From assembly GCA_019455325.1 (NCBI GenBank), contig JACFMQ010000004.1, positions 62,001 through 126,000 on the forward strand: a stretch of 64,000 bases of DNA, given 5' to 3'. Origin of the DNA: Rhodocyclaceae bacterium (GTDB taxonomy: Bacteria > Pseudomonadota > Gammaproteobacteria > Burkholderiales > Rhodocyclaceae). The notes under the pieces are model-generated. The model was given only the letters and a program-made list of their open reading frames with translations, was not told where the DNA came from and ran no database searches. The translations under genes and the position numbers were made by a program. Positions 1 to 7,952 of the stretch are shown piece after piece. Numbering within the stretch: the stretch's first letter is position 1; every line of letters begins with the position of its first letter.

Positions 1-282
1 GCCGCCGGCCTCGCCCTGCTCGTCACGCTGCTCCTCGCGCTGGTCCGCGCCGGGCTCGGGCCGACGGTCTTCGACCGCCTGCTGGCGGCCAACACCGTCG
101 GCACCTGCGCCATGCTGCTGCTGGCGGTCATCGGCTTCCTCGGCGGCCGGCCGGAGTTCCTCGACCTGGCGCTGGTCTACGGCCTGCTCAACGTGATCGG
201 CATCATCGCCGTGCTCAAGTTCTTCCGCCACGGCGACCTCGGCGATCCGGGCGACGAGGCGAACGGCGGGGAGACGCGCTGA
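1..282 (+). CDS. mrpF: Mrp antiporter subunit F (5' end missing)
   Basis: The 93 visible codons are a hydrophobic protein with motifs typical of MrpF/MnhF/PhaF: GPTVFDRLLAANTVGT in the first helix region and DLALVYGLLNVIGIIAVLKFF in the last. MrpF is a small membrane subunit of the multisubunit Na+(K+)/H+ antiporter. The start lies left of the window; family members are about 90-100 residues, so little is missing. Its stop TGA shares one base with the mrpG start (TGATG), showing tight operon packing. mrpE would be expected just upstream. Confidence 0.9.
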   Translation, partial: AAGLALLVTLLLALVRAGLGPTVFDRLLAANTVGTCAMLLLAVIGFLGGRPEFLDLALVYGLLNVIGIIAVLKFFRHGDLGDPGDEANGGETR

Positions 283-611
283 TGGCCTTCCTGCTCGACC
301 TCGCCAGTTGGCTCCTGCTCTGCGCCGGCGGCTTCTTCTGCGTCGCCGGCGGCCTCGGCCTCCTGCGCATGCCGGATTTCTACACGCGCATGCACGCCGC
401 CAGCGTCGTCGACACGCTCGGCGCCGGCCTCATCCTGCTCGGCCTGATCCTGCAGGCCGGCTTCACGCTGGTCGCCGTCAAGCTGCTGATGATCGGCCTG
501 CTCATCTTCTTCGCCAGCCCGACCGCCGGCCACGCGCTGGCGCGCGCGGCGCTGATCCGCGGCCTGGCGCCGCGGCTCGCCGACCCGGAGGACGCATCAT
601 CGAAACGCTGA
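282..611 (+). CDS. mrpG: Mrp antiporter subunit G
   Basis: 109 residues with three predicted membrane helices and the MrpG/MnhG signature GGLGLLRMPDFYTRMHAAS followed by DTLGAGLILLGL. Small subunit of the Mrp cation/proton antiporter in the inner membrane. The ATG overlaps the mrpF stop. The end of the gene overlaps the next reading frame by about 13 nt, so translation of the whole operon is probably coupled. Confidence 0.92.
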   Translation: MAFLLDLASWLLLCAGGFFCVAGGLGLLRMPDFYTRMHAASVVDTLGAGLILLGLILQAGFTLVAVKLLMIGLLIFFASPTAGHALARAALIRGLAPRLADPEDASSKR

Positions 612-1162
612 TCATCAACGCGCTGCTGGCGATGATGGTCGCCACCGTGCTCATCCTGGCGAAGAGCCGCAATCTGTTCGCGGTGGTCGTGCTCGGCGGC
701 ATCTACAGCTTCCTGATGGCCACCGTGCTCGTCGCGCTCGACGCCGTCGACGTGGCGATGACCGAGGCCGCCGTCGGCGCCGGCGTGTCCACCGTGCTGC
801 TGCTCGGCGCGCTGCACCTGTGCCGCGCCGACGAGGCGAAGCCGGCGCAGCGCCCCTGGCTGCCGCTCGCCGTCGCCCTCGGCACCGGCGCCGTGCTGGT
901 CTACGGCACGCTCGGCCTGCCCGCCTTTTCCGACCCGCAGGCGCCGATCCGCACGCACGTCGAGCCGCGCTACCTGAACGAGGCGCAGAAGGAGACCGGC
1001 GTGCCCAACGTCGTCGCCGCCGTGCTCGCCAGCTACCGCGGCTACGACACGCTCGGCGAGACGACCGTGGTGTTCACCGCCGGCGCCGGCGTCATCGCGC
1101 TGCTGCGCCGGCGCAAGAAGAAGGACGCGGCGAAGGACGACGACGGAAAGGCGGCGCCGTGA
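599..1162 (+). CDS. Mrp/Mbh subunit with DUF4040 (MrpA C-terminal equivalent), ATC start
   Basis: About 187 residues. The N-terminal half (IETLIINALLAMMVATV onward) is the DUF4040/MbhD-type domain; the C-terminal half (IRTHVEPRYLNEAQKETGVPNVV ... YRGYDTLGETTVVFTAGAGV) is the MbhE/MrpA-tail region. It therefore equals the C-terminal tail of MrpA as a separate subunit, as in archaeal Mbh and Mbs complexes. No ATG, GTG or TTG lies at the expected position; GGAGGA at 587-592 is followed by ATCATC, so I chose ATC at 599 (6 nt spacing). ATC at 596 or CTG at 608 are alternatives. Its stop overlaps the GTG of the next gene. Confidence 0.8.
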   Translation: METLIINALLAMMVATVLILAKSRNLFAVVVLGGIYSFLMATVLVALDAVDVAMTEAAVGAGVSTVLLLGALHLCRADEAKPAQRPWLPLAVALGTGAVLVYGTLGLPAFSDPQAPIRTHVEPRYLNEAQKETGVPNVVAAVLASYRGYDTLGETTVVFTAGAGVIALLRRRKKKDAAKDDDGKAAP

Positions 1163-1596
1163 AGAACGATCTCGTGCTGCGGGTGGTCGCCAAGCTGTTC
1201 ATCCCCTTCATCCTGCTCTTCGCGCTGTACGTCCAGTTCCACGGCGAACTGGGGCCGGGCGGCGGCTTCCAGGCCGGCGTCATCGCCGCCGCCGGCGTCG
1301 TGCTGCACGCGCTGATCTTCGGCCTCGACGCGGCGCGGCGCATCGTGCCCGAGCGCCTGGTCGAGACCATGCTCGCCGCCGGCGTGCTGATCTACGCCGG
1401 CGTCGGCGTCGCCGGCCTCCTGCTCGGCGGCAACTTCCTCGACTACTTCGTGCTCAGCGGCGACCCGGTCTACGGCCAGTTGCGCGGCATCTTCTGGGTC
1501 GAGGCCGGCGTCTTCGTCACCGTTTCCGGCGTCATGCTGAAGATCTTCTACATGTTCGCGGCGCGCGGCCGCGACGAAGACGGGGAAGAGGCATGA
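1159..1596 (+). CDS. mrpB: Mrp antiporter subunit B
   Basis: 145 residues with four predicted membrane helices and MnhB motifs FIPFILLFALYVQFHGELGPGG and GGFQAGVI. The start is GTG at 1159, overlapping the upstream TGA (GTGA), and gives the usual N-terminus KNDLVLRVVAKLFIPF. MrpB is an integral subunit of the antiporter. The stop overlaps the mrpC ATG (ATGA). A downstream ATG would remove the first helix. Confidence 0.92.
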   Translation: MKNDLVLRVVAKLFIPFILLFALYVQFHGELGPGGGFQAGVIAAAGVVLHALIFGLDAARRIVPERLVETMLAAGVLIYAGVGVAGLLLGGNFLDYFVLSGDPVYGQLRGIFWVEAGVFVTVSGVMLKIFYMFAARGRDEDGEEA

Positions 1597-1967
1597 GCCT
1601 GGCCAGCCACTTCAGCTACTGGGTGACCATCTTCCTGATGGTCGCCGGGCTGTTCATCGTCATCGCCCGCGGCAACCTGATCAAGAAGCTGGTCGGCCTG
1701 GCCATCTTCCAGACCTCGGTGTACCTGCTCTACATCGCGCCGGGCAAGCTGATCGGCGGCACCGCGCCGATCCTCGCCGAGGAGTTCAAGGTCTATTCCA
1801 GCCCGCTGCCGCACGTGCTGATCCTCACCGCCATCGTCGTCGGCGTCGCCACGCTGGCGCTCGGCCTGGCGCTGGTCGTGCGCATCCGCGAGACCTACGG
1901 CAGCATCGAGGAGGACGAGATCCTCGCCGCCGACCTCGCCGACGGGGAAACGGAGGCCGGCCGATGA
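1593..1967 (+). CDS. mrpC: Mrp antiporter subunit C (NuoK-like)
   Basis: 124 residues, three hydrophobic helices, with NuoK/MrpC features: IARGNLIKKLVGLAIFQTSVYLLYI and PLPHVLILTAIVVGVATLALGLALVV, the latter matching the conserved NuoK PHALILTAIVVG segment. It is homologous to complex I NuoK and belongs to the proton path of the antiporter. It overlaps mrpB and mrpD by 4 nt each (ATGA), consistent with translational coupling. Confidence 0.93.
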   Translation: MSLASHFSYWVTIFLMVAGLFIVIARGNLIKKLVGLAIFQTSVYLLYIAPGKLIGGTAPILAEEFKVYSSPLPHVLILTAIVVGVATLALGLALVVRIRETYGSIEEDEILAADLADGETEAGR

Positions 1968-3448
1968 GTCTCGCCCCGCATCTACCAGCACTCCAGGTCG
2001 TGCTGCCGCTGCTGACGGCGCCGGCCGCCGTCCTGCTGCGCAGCGGCGGCGCCGCCTTCCTCCTCGTCACCGCTGCCGCCTGGGGCGCCTTCGCCATCTC
2101 GCTCGGCCTCTGGCAGCAGACCGCCGGCGGCGAGGTCATCTCCTACGCCATCGGCAACTGGCCGCCGCCGTGGGGCATCGAGCTGCGCGTGGACCGCCTC
2201 TCGGCCTTCGTGCTGGTCCTCGTCGCCGGCATGGCCGCGGTCGTCCTGCCCTACTGCCGGCAGAGCATCGAACGCGAGATCCCGCGCGATCAGCACTACC
2301 TGTTCTACGCCATGTTCGCGCTGTGCCTGACCGGGCTGCTCGGCATCACGATCACCGGCGACGCCTTCAACATCTTCGTCTTCCTCGAAATCTCGTCGCT
2401 CGCCACCTACGTGCTGATCGCGCTCGGCCGCGACCGGCGGGCGCTGGTCGCCGCCTACCAGTACCTGATCGTCGGCACCATCGGCGCCACCTTCATCGTC
2501 ATCGGCATCGGCCTGCTCTACCTGACCACCGGCACGCTCAACCTCGCCGACATCGGCACCCGCCTGCCGCAGGTGTCGGGCGAACGGCCGGTGCTGGCGG
2601 CGCTGGCCTTCCTCACCGTCGGCATCTGCCTCAAGCTCGCGCTCTTCCCGCTGCACCAGTGGCTGCCGAACGCCTACACCTTCGCGCCGTCGGCGGTCAC
2701 CGCCTTCCTCGCGGCGACGGCGACCAAGGTCTCGGTGTACGTGCTGCTGCGCTTCTATTTCTCGGTCTTCGGCGAGAGCCTGGTCTTCGACCGCCTGCCG
2801 CTGCCCGGGATCATGCTGCTGCTGTCGCTGGCGGCGATGTTCGTGGCCTCGGCCGTCGCCGCCTTCCAGGACGACCTGAAGCGCCTCCTCGCCTATTCCA
2901 GCGTCGCCCAGATCGGCTACATCACGCTCGGCCTCTCGTTCGATTCGCAGAGCGGGCTGACCGCGACGATCGTGCACCTCTTCAACCACGGCCTGACCAA
3001 GGGCGCGCTGTTCATGCTCGCCGGCTGCCTCGTCGCCGTCGCCGGCGGCAGCGGCCTGGCGCGGCTTGCCGGCATCGGCCGGGCGATGCCCGTCACCGCC
3101 TTCGGCATCGTCCTCGGCGGCCTGTCGCTGATCGGCGTACCGGGCACCGTCGGCTTCGTCAGCAAGTGGTACCTGGTGCTGGCGGCGCTGGAAAAGGGCC
3201 AGTGGTGGCTGGTCATGGCCATCGTCGGCAGTTCGCTGCTGGCCGTCGTCTACGTCTGGCGCTTCGTCGAGATCGCCTGGTTCCGCGAGCCGCCTGCCGG
3301 CCTGCCGGCCGACCGCCGGCTGCCGCTGTCGCTGCAGGCGCCGGCCTGGCTGCTGGTGGCGGCGACCGTGTATTTCGGCCTCGACGCTTCCTTCACCGTC
3401 GGCTCGGCGGCGGCCGCCGCCGAACAACTGCTGGGGATGACCCGATGA
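1964..3448 (+). CDS. mrpD: Mrp antiporter subunit D (NuoN/NuoM-like)
   Basis: 494 residues with about 14 membrane helices, a proton-conducting subunit of the NuoL/M/N superfamily. Visible key elements are the helix-5 glutamate (FNIFVFLEISSLATYV), the helix-7 lysine before the conserved loop (CLKLALFPLHQWLPNAY), and DDLKRLLAYSSVAQIGY with FNHGLTKGALFMLAG. This is a standard MrpD length. The gene ends ATGACCCGATGA, and that final ATGA opens an 83-bp repeat unit instead of the next antiporter gene. Confidence 0.93.
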   Translation: MSLAPHLPALQVVLPLLTAPAAVLLRSGGAAFLLVTAAAWGAFAISLGLWQQTAGGEVISYAIGNWPPPWGIELRVDRLSAFVLVLVAGMAAVVLPYCRQSIEREIPRDQHYLFYAMFALCLTGLLGITITGDAFNIFVFLEISSLATYVLIALGRDRRALVAAYQYLIVGTIGATFIVIGIGLLYLTTGTLNLADIGTRLPQVSGERPVLAALAFLTVGICLKLALFPLHQWLPNAYTFAPSAVTAFLAATATKVSVYVLLRFYFSVFGESLVFDRLPLPGIMLLLSLAAMFVASAVAAFQDDLKRLLAYSSVAQIGYITLGLSFDSQSGLTATIVHLFNHGLTKGALFMLAGCLVAVAGGSGLARLAGIGRAMPVTAFGIVLGGLSLIGVPGTVGFVSKWYLVLAALEKGQWWLVMAIVGSSLLAVVYVWRFVEIAWFREPPAGLPADRRLPLSLQAPAWLLVAATVYFGLDASFTVGSAAAAAEQLLGMTR

Positions 3449-3536
3449 GCGCCACCGCCCGGCCGCCCGAAGGAGGCGCTCATCCTCCCTCGGGGAGGAT
3501 GTCGCACAGCGACAGGAGGGTCGTCCAATGAGCGCC
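3445..3536 (+). repeat. 83-bp start-codon repeat, copy A
   Basis: An 83-bp unit bounded at both ends by ATGAGCGCC (3445-3453 and 3528-3536). It carries the dyad TGTCGCACAGCGACA followed by a strong ribosome binding site AGGAGGG 9 nt before the next ATG. Read from 3445 it encodes 28 codons (ends SDRRVVQ) whose TGA at 3529-3531 overlaps the next gene's ATG. Two related units lie at 58869-59043. Confidence 0.9.
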
Positions 3537-4985
3537 ATGGTCCTCCTCGCCGGCCTCGGCGTGCCCGCGCTCGGCGCCGCCGGCATCGCCGCCGCGCACC
3601 GCACGCCGAACCTGCGCGAGGGCGTGACGCTGGCCACCGCCGCCGCGCTCTTCGCCTGCGTGCTCTCGCTGCTGCCCGGCGTGCTCGCCGGCGAGCGGCC
3701 GCGGCTGACGCTGTTCGAGGTGCTGCCGGGGCTCGACCTGACGCTCGCCGTCGAACCGCTGGGCATGCTCTTCGCGCTCGTCGCCTCCGGCCTGTGGATC
3801 GTCAATTCGCTCTACTCGATCGGCTACATGCGCGGCAACGGCGAGGCGCACCAGACGCGCTTCTACGTCTGCTTCGCGCTGGCGCTGTTCGCGGCGATCG
3901 GCATCGCCTTCGCCGGCAACGTGTTCACGCTCTTCGTCTTCTACGAGCTGCTGACGCTGATCACCTATCCGCTGGTCGTGCACCACGGCGACGACAAGGC
4001 GCGGAAAGGCGGCCGCGTCTACCTCGGCGTCCTCATCGGCACCTCGGTGATGTTCCTGCTGCCGGCGCTGGTGTTCACCTGGCATCTCGCCGGCACCACC
4101 GACTTCCGCGCCGGCGGCATCCTGCCCGCCGGCCTCTCCGACGCCACCGTCGTCGGCCTCCTGGCGCTCTACATGTTCGGCATCGGCAAAGCGGCGCTGA
4201 TGCCCTTCCACCGCTGGCTGCCGGCGGCGATGGTGGCGCCGACGCCGGTTTCCGCGCTGCTGCACGCGGTGGCCGTGGTCAAGGCCGGCGTCTTCTCGGT
4301 GCTCAAGGTCGCCGTCTTCGTCTTCGGCCCGGAGATGCTCGCCGGCCAGACCGCCTGGCTGGCCGGCATCGCCGGCTTCACCATCGTCGCCGCGTCGGTC
4401 GTCGCGCTCTCCGCCGACAACCTGAAGCGCCGGCTGGCCTACTCGACGGTCAGCCAGCTCTCCTACGTGATCCTCGCCGTCGCCGTGCTGGCGCCGCTGT
4501 CGCTGGTCGGCGCCGCGCTGCACGTGGCCGCGCACGCGCTCGGCAAGATCACGCTGTTCTTCGCCGCCGGCGCCATCTACACCGCCGCGCACAAGACCGA
4601 GATCAGCCAGCTCGACGGCATCGGCCGGCGCATGCCGTGGACCATGGGCGCCTTCGCCGTCGGCACGCTGTCGATGATCGGCCTGCCGCCGGCCGCCGGC
4701 TTCGTCTCCAAGTGGTTCATGGTCTCCGGCGCCATGGCCGGCGAGCACTGGCTGGCGCTCGGCGTGATCGCCGCCAGCACGCTGTTGAACGCCGCCTATT
4801 TCCTGCCCATCGTCTGGCGCGCCTTCTTCCGGCCGCTCTCGGCGGAAGCCGCCGCCCACCCGCACGGCGAGGCGCCGCTGCCGTCGGTGATCGCGCTGAC
4901 GCTGACCGCCGCCGGCACGATCGCCTTCTTCCTCTGGCCGGACGTGCCGCTGGCGCTGGCGCGGCAGATGCTCGGAGCTGCCTGA
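3528..4985 (+). CDS. Second antiporter-like subunit (NuoL/MrpD family)
   Basis: 485 residues, about 14 helices, proton-conducting transporter family. The conserved glutamate sits in FTLFVFYELLTLITYPLVVHH, the helix-7 lysine in FGIGKAALMPFHRWLPAAM, and the discontinuous-helix region in SADNLKRRLAYSTVSQLSY and HALGKITLFFAAGA. It is the second of three such subunits in this operon. The start ATG at 3528 is served by AGGAGGG inside repeat copy A. It could be called mrpD2 or an MrpA N-terminal-like subunit; its length fits MrpD better. Confidence 0.9.
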   Translation: MSAMVLLAGLGVPALGAAGIAAAHRTPNLREGVTLATAAALFACVLSLLPGVLAGERPRLTLFEVLPGLDLTLAVEPLGMLFALVASGLWIVNSLYSIGYMRGNGEAHQTRFYVCFALALFAAIGIAFAGNVFTLFVFYELLTLITYPLVVHHGDDKARKGGRVYLGVLIGTSVMFLLPALVFTWHLAGTTDFRAGGILPAGLSDATVVGLLALYMFGIGKAALMPFHRWLPAAMVAPTPVSALLHAVAVVKAGVFSVLKVAVFVFGPEMLAGQTAWLAGIAGFTIVAASVVALSADNLKRRLAYSTVSQLSYVILAVAVLAPLSLVGAALHVAAHALGKITLFFAAGAIYTAAHKTEISQLDGIGRRMPWTMGAFAVGTLSMIGLPPAAGFVSKWFMVSGAMAGEHWLALGVIAASTLLNAAYFLPIVWRAFFRPLSAEAAAHPHGEAPLPSVIALTLTAAGTIAFFLWPDVPLALARQMLGAA

Positions 4986-5242
4986 TGGAAAAAACGCACT
5001 GGCTCGACCGCCCCGAAAACGTCAAGAAGCTGTGGCGCGGCTTCCTCGCCGTGCTAGCGCTGACCGTGCTCGCCGAACCCTTCGTGCACCTGCATCCGCA
5101 CTTCGCGGTCGAGTCGCTGTTCGGCTTCCACGCCTGGTACGGCTTCGCCGCCTGCGCGGCGATGATCGTCGGCGCCAAGGCGCTCGGCCTCGCGCTGAAG
5201 CGCCCCGACACCTACTACGGCAAGGACGGCGGCGATGAATGA
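4985..5242 (+). CDS. Small two-helix membrane protein of the antiporter operon
   Basis: 85 residues with two hydrophobic segments (FLAVLALTVLAEPFVHL and WYGFAACAAMIVGAKALGLAL) and a charged C-terminus TYYGKDGGDE. The ATG overlaps the preceding TGA, and the end overlaps the next gene by 8 nt. I do not recognise a named family. Position between two antiporter-like subunits suggests a structural or linker subunit of the complex; that role is inference from context. Confidence 0.8.
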   Translation: MEKTHWLDRPENVKKLWRGFLAVLALTVLAEPFVHLHPHFAVESLFGFHAWYGFAACAAMIVGAKALGLALKRPDTYYGKDGGDE

Positions 5243-6923
5243 GTTCGTCTTCCACCCCGGCCTGATCCTCGTCCTCGGCGCCTTCCTGCTGCCCTTCCTC
5301 AAGGGCGGCGCGCGCAGCGCGGCGATCCTGGCGCTGCCGCTGGTCGCGCTGTTCTGCCTGTGGCGCCTGCCGGAAGGCACGCTGTGGAGCGCGCACTGGC
5401 TCGGCTACGAGCTGGCGCCGCTGGCCGTGGACAGGCTCTCGCGCCTGTTCGCCACGATCTTCCTGCTGATGGCGCTCGGCGGCGGCCTCTTCGCGCTCGG
5501 CCAGCGGAGCCGGCTGGAAATCCCGGCGGCCTTCGTCTACGCCGGCGCGGCGGTCGGCGTCACGCTCGCCGGCGACCTCGTCACCGTCTTCGTCTTCTGG
5601 GAGCTGATGGCGGTCGGCTCGACGCTGGTGCTGTGGGCCGGCGGCAGCGCCGGGGCGTTTGCCGCCAGCCGCCGCTACGTGGCCATCCACCTGCTCGGCG
5701 GCGTCATCCTCTTCGCCGGCATCACCGGCCACCTGCTCGATACCGGCGACGCGGCCTTCACGCGCATGGCGCCGGATTCGGTCGCGCACTGGCTGATCCT
5801 GATCGGCTTCCTGATCAACGCCGGCGCGCCGCCGCTTTCCGCCTGGCTGCCCGACGCCTATCCGGAAGCCTCGTGGAGCGGCAGCGTCTTCCTCTCGGCG
5901 TTCACCACCAAGACCGCGGTCTACGTGCTGCTGCGCGGCTTCCCCGGCACCGAGTTCCTGATCTGGATCGGCCTCTTCATGATCTTCTACGGCATCGTCT
6001 ACGCGCTGCTCGAGAACGACATGCGGCGCATCCTCGCCTACTCGATCGTGAACCAGGTCGGCTTCATGATCGCCGGCATCGGCATCGGCACCGAGATGGC
6101 GCTGAACGGCGCCGCCGCGCACGCCTTTTCGCACATCGTCTACAAGGCGCTGCTGCTGATGTCGGCCGGCGCCGTGCTCGCCGCCACCGGCCGGCGCAAG
6201 TGCTCGGAGCTGGGCGGGCTGTTCCACAGCATGCCGATCACGACGATCTGCGGCACCATCGGCGCGCTCGCCATCTCCTCGTTCCCGCTGACCTCGGGCT
6301 TCATCTCCAAGTCGATGGTGACGCAAGCGGCGATCGACGGGCAGTTGCTCTGGGTCTGGCTGGCGCTGGCCGCGGCCTCGGCCGGCGTCTTCCTGCACGC
6401 CGGCATCAAGTTCCCGTGGTTCGTCTTCTTCCAGAAGGATTCCGGGCTGCGCCCGGCCGACCCGCCGGCCTCGATGCGCTGGGCGATGATCGCCTTCTCC
6501 TTCATCTGCATCGGCCTCGGCGTCTGGCCGGAACCGCTCTACGCGCTGCTCCCCTACGCCGTCGACTACGTGCCCTACACCGGCGCGCACGTGCTGACGC
6601 AGTTGCAGTTGCTGCTCTTCTCCGGGCTGGCCTTCTTCGTCATGCTGCCCTGGCTGAAGCGCACGCTGACGATCACGCTCGACGCCGACTGGCTCTGGCG
6701 CGTCGCGCTGGACCGCCTGTGGAACGCCTGCGGCCGCCTGCTGCGCCGGGTCGGCGACGGCGTCGGCGACGCGCTGCGCGAGATCGGCGCCGCCGCCGCC
6801 GGCGACATCGAGCGCGCGCGGCGGCCCGGCGGCCTCCTGCTGCGCAGCCGGCCGACCGGCGCCATGGCCCTGTGGGCCATGGTCCTGCTGTTCGCCTATC
6901 TGCTCCTCTACTACCTGCGCTGA
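5235..6923 (+). CDS. Third antiporter-like subunit (NuoL/MrpD family, long C-terminus)
   Basis: 562 residues. The conserved glutamate is present (VTVFVFWELMAVGSTLVLW). At the helix-7 position where the other two subunits have lysine, this one has INAGAPPLSAWLPDAY with asparagine, and a lysine appears later in FTTKTAVYVLLRGFPG. The C-terminus carries an extra amphipathic stretch (6650-6830) before a last helix near 6865-6915. It ends in a 13-nt convergent overlap with ubiC. Related long subunits are found in Mrp-like clusters; whether it pumps is uncertain given the asparagine. Confidence 0.88.
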   Translation: MNEFVFHPGLILVLGAFLLPFLKGGARSAAILALPLVALFCLWRLPEGTLWSAHWLGYELAPLAVDRLSRLFATIFLLMALGGGLFALGQRSRLEIPAAFVYAGAAVGVTLAGDLVTVFVFWELMAVGSTLVLWAGGSAGAFAASRRYVAIHLLGGVILFAGITGHLLDTGDAAFTRMAPDSVAHWLILIGFLINAGAPPLSAWLPDAYPEASWSGSVFLSAFTTKTAVYVLLRGFPGTEFLIWIGLFMIFYGIVYALLENDMRRILAYSIVNQVGFMIAGIGIGTEMALNGAAAHAFSHIVYKALLLMSAGAVLAATGRRKCSELGGLFHSMPITTICGTIGALAISSFPLTSGFISKSMVTQAAIDGQLLWVWLALAAASAGVFLHAGIKFPWFVFFQKDSGLRPADPPASMRWAMIAFSFICIGLGVWPEPLYALLPYAVDYVPYTGAHVLTQLQLLLFSGLAFFVMLPWLKRTLTITLDADWLWRVALDRLWNACGRLLRRVGDGVGDALREIGAAAAGDIERARRPGGLLLRSRPTGAMALWAMVLLFAYLLLYYLR

Positions 6924-7453
6924 CCGGCTTCTCCGCCGAGGGCGGCCGAGAAGACCTCGGTGACGAGCACCCGCTGCCCGCCGAAGCGGTGCGCGCAGCG
7001 GCGGGCGCGGAAGACGCCGGCCGGCGGCCGGCCGAGCGCCGCCAGCGCCGGCGCGTGCAGCGGGTGGCGCGCGTCGAGGCGGGCGAAGGCCAGTTCGCCG
7101 CGGACGAAGCCGGGGTGCGCGAAGAGCAGCGAACCGAGCGAGCGCGTGCCGAGCCGCGCGAACCAGCGGTCGACGACGCCGCGCGGCGAGGCCGGCAGCA
7201 CGGTGTGGGCGAAGACCACCGGCGCGCCGGCGCAGTGCAGGACGACTTCGCGCACCCAGCACGGCGTGCGCGGCGCGACGCCGAGCGCGGCGCATTCGTC
7301 AGGGTTGGCGCACCGCAGTTCCTGGCGCAGCAGCGCCAGGCGGAAGGCGCCGCGACGCTTCAGGCGCGCGGTCAGCGAACCGGGTTCGCGCAGCCAGTCG
7401 CGTAGCGCGTCGTGGCGCCCGGCGAAGAGCGGGCGACGGTGCCAGCCGGCCAA
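6911..7453 (-). CDS. ubiC: Chorismate pyruvate-lyase UbiC
   Basis: 180 residues, the usual size for UbiC, which splits chorismate into 4-hydroxybenzoate and pyruvate, the first committed step of ubiquinone synthesis. Recognisable segments are DWLREPGSLTARLKR near the N-terminus, CWVREVVLHCAGAPVVFAHTVLP in the core and the C-terminal EVFSAAL. It is the last gene of a four-gene minus-strand cluster, 3 nt after the DUF192 gene, and its 3' end overlaps the antiporter gene by 13 nt on the opposite strand. Confidence 0.88.
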   Translation of the reverse strand: MAGWHRRPLFAGRHDALRDWLREPGSLTARLKRRGAFRLALLRQELRCANPDECAALGVAPRTPCWVREVVLHCAGAPVVFAHTVLPASPRGVVDRWFARLGTRSLGSLLFAHPGFVRGELAFARLDARHPLHAPALAALGRPPAGVFRARRCAHRFGGQRVLVTEVFSAALGGEAGQRR

Positions 7454-7456
7454 GGT

Positions 7457-7909
7457 TCAGCGTCCGGCCGGCAGGCGGTCGACGCCGCCGATGACGGCGC
7501 CGGGCCGGATGCCCTTGGCCGCGAACCAGCCGGCGTTCATCTCCAGCGCGAAGCGCGCCGGCTGCGACGGGCAGTGGTTTTCCTCGGAATGCGGCGCCAT
7601 CTCGGCGAGGTCCACGACACGCCCACGCTCGTCGAGGAAGGCGATCGACAGCGGCAGCGGCGTGTTCTTCATCCAGAAGCAGTGCGTCGCCGTCGCCGGG
7701 AAGACGAAGATCATGCCTTCGTTGGCGCCCAGGCGCTGGCGGTGCATCAGCCCCTGCGCGCGCTCGGGCTGCGTCGCCGCCACCTCGGCGACGATGCGGT
7801 GGAAGCCGGCGGAGAGTTCGGCGCGCCCGGCGTTCGATCCCGCGCCTTGGGCGAGGGCGGCGGCGGCGAGCGTGCCGGCCGACAGCAGGAAGAGGATCTT
7901 GCGCAACAT
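7457..7909 (-). CDS. Exported DUF192 protein
   Basis: 150 residues. An N-terminal signal peptide (MLRKILFLLSAGTLAAAALAQG) is followed by a DUF192 domain with its usual motifs ERAQGLMHRQRLGANEGMIF, FWMKNTPLPLSIAFLD, and the C-terminal ALEMNAGWFAAKGIRPGAVI. DUF192 proteins are small periplasmic or secreted beta-rich proteins without an established biochemical role. Cotranscribed with ubiC and rluE by spacing. Confidence 0.85.
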   Translation of the reverse strand: MLRKILFLLSAGTLAAAALAQGAGSNAGRAELSAGFHRIVAEVAATQPERAQGLMHRQRLGANEGMIFVFPATATHCFWMKNTPLPLSIAFLDERGRVVDLAEMAPHSEENHCPSQPARFALEMNAGWFAAKGIRPGAVIGGVDRLPAGR

Positions 7910-7952
7910 CGTTCGTGTTCTCCGGCGCCGACGACGGCGCCAAGCTGCGGGT

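Noticed and set aside
1982-3805. 607-codon open frame on the minus strand across the antiporter genes
   Set aside because: Low-complexity Arg/Asp/Glu/Gly-rich translation typical of the antisense of G+C-rich membrane protein genes; no domain, and it overlaps well-recognised genes.
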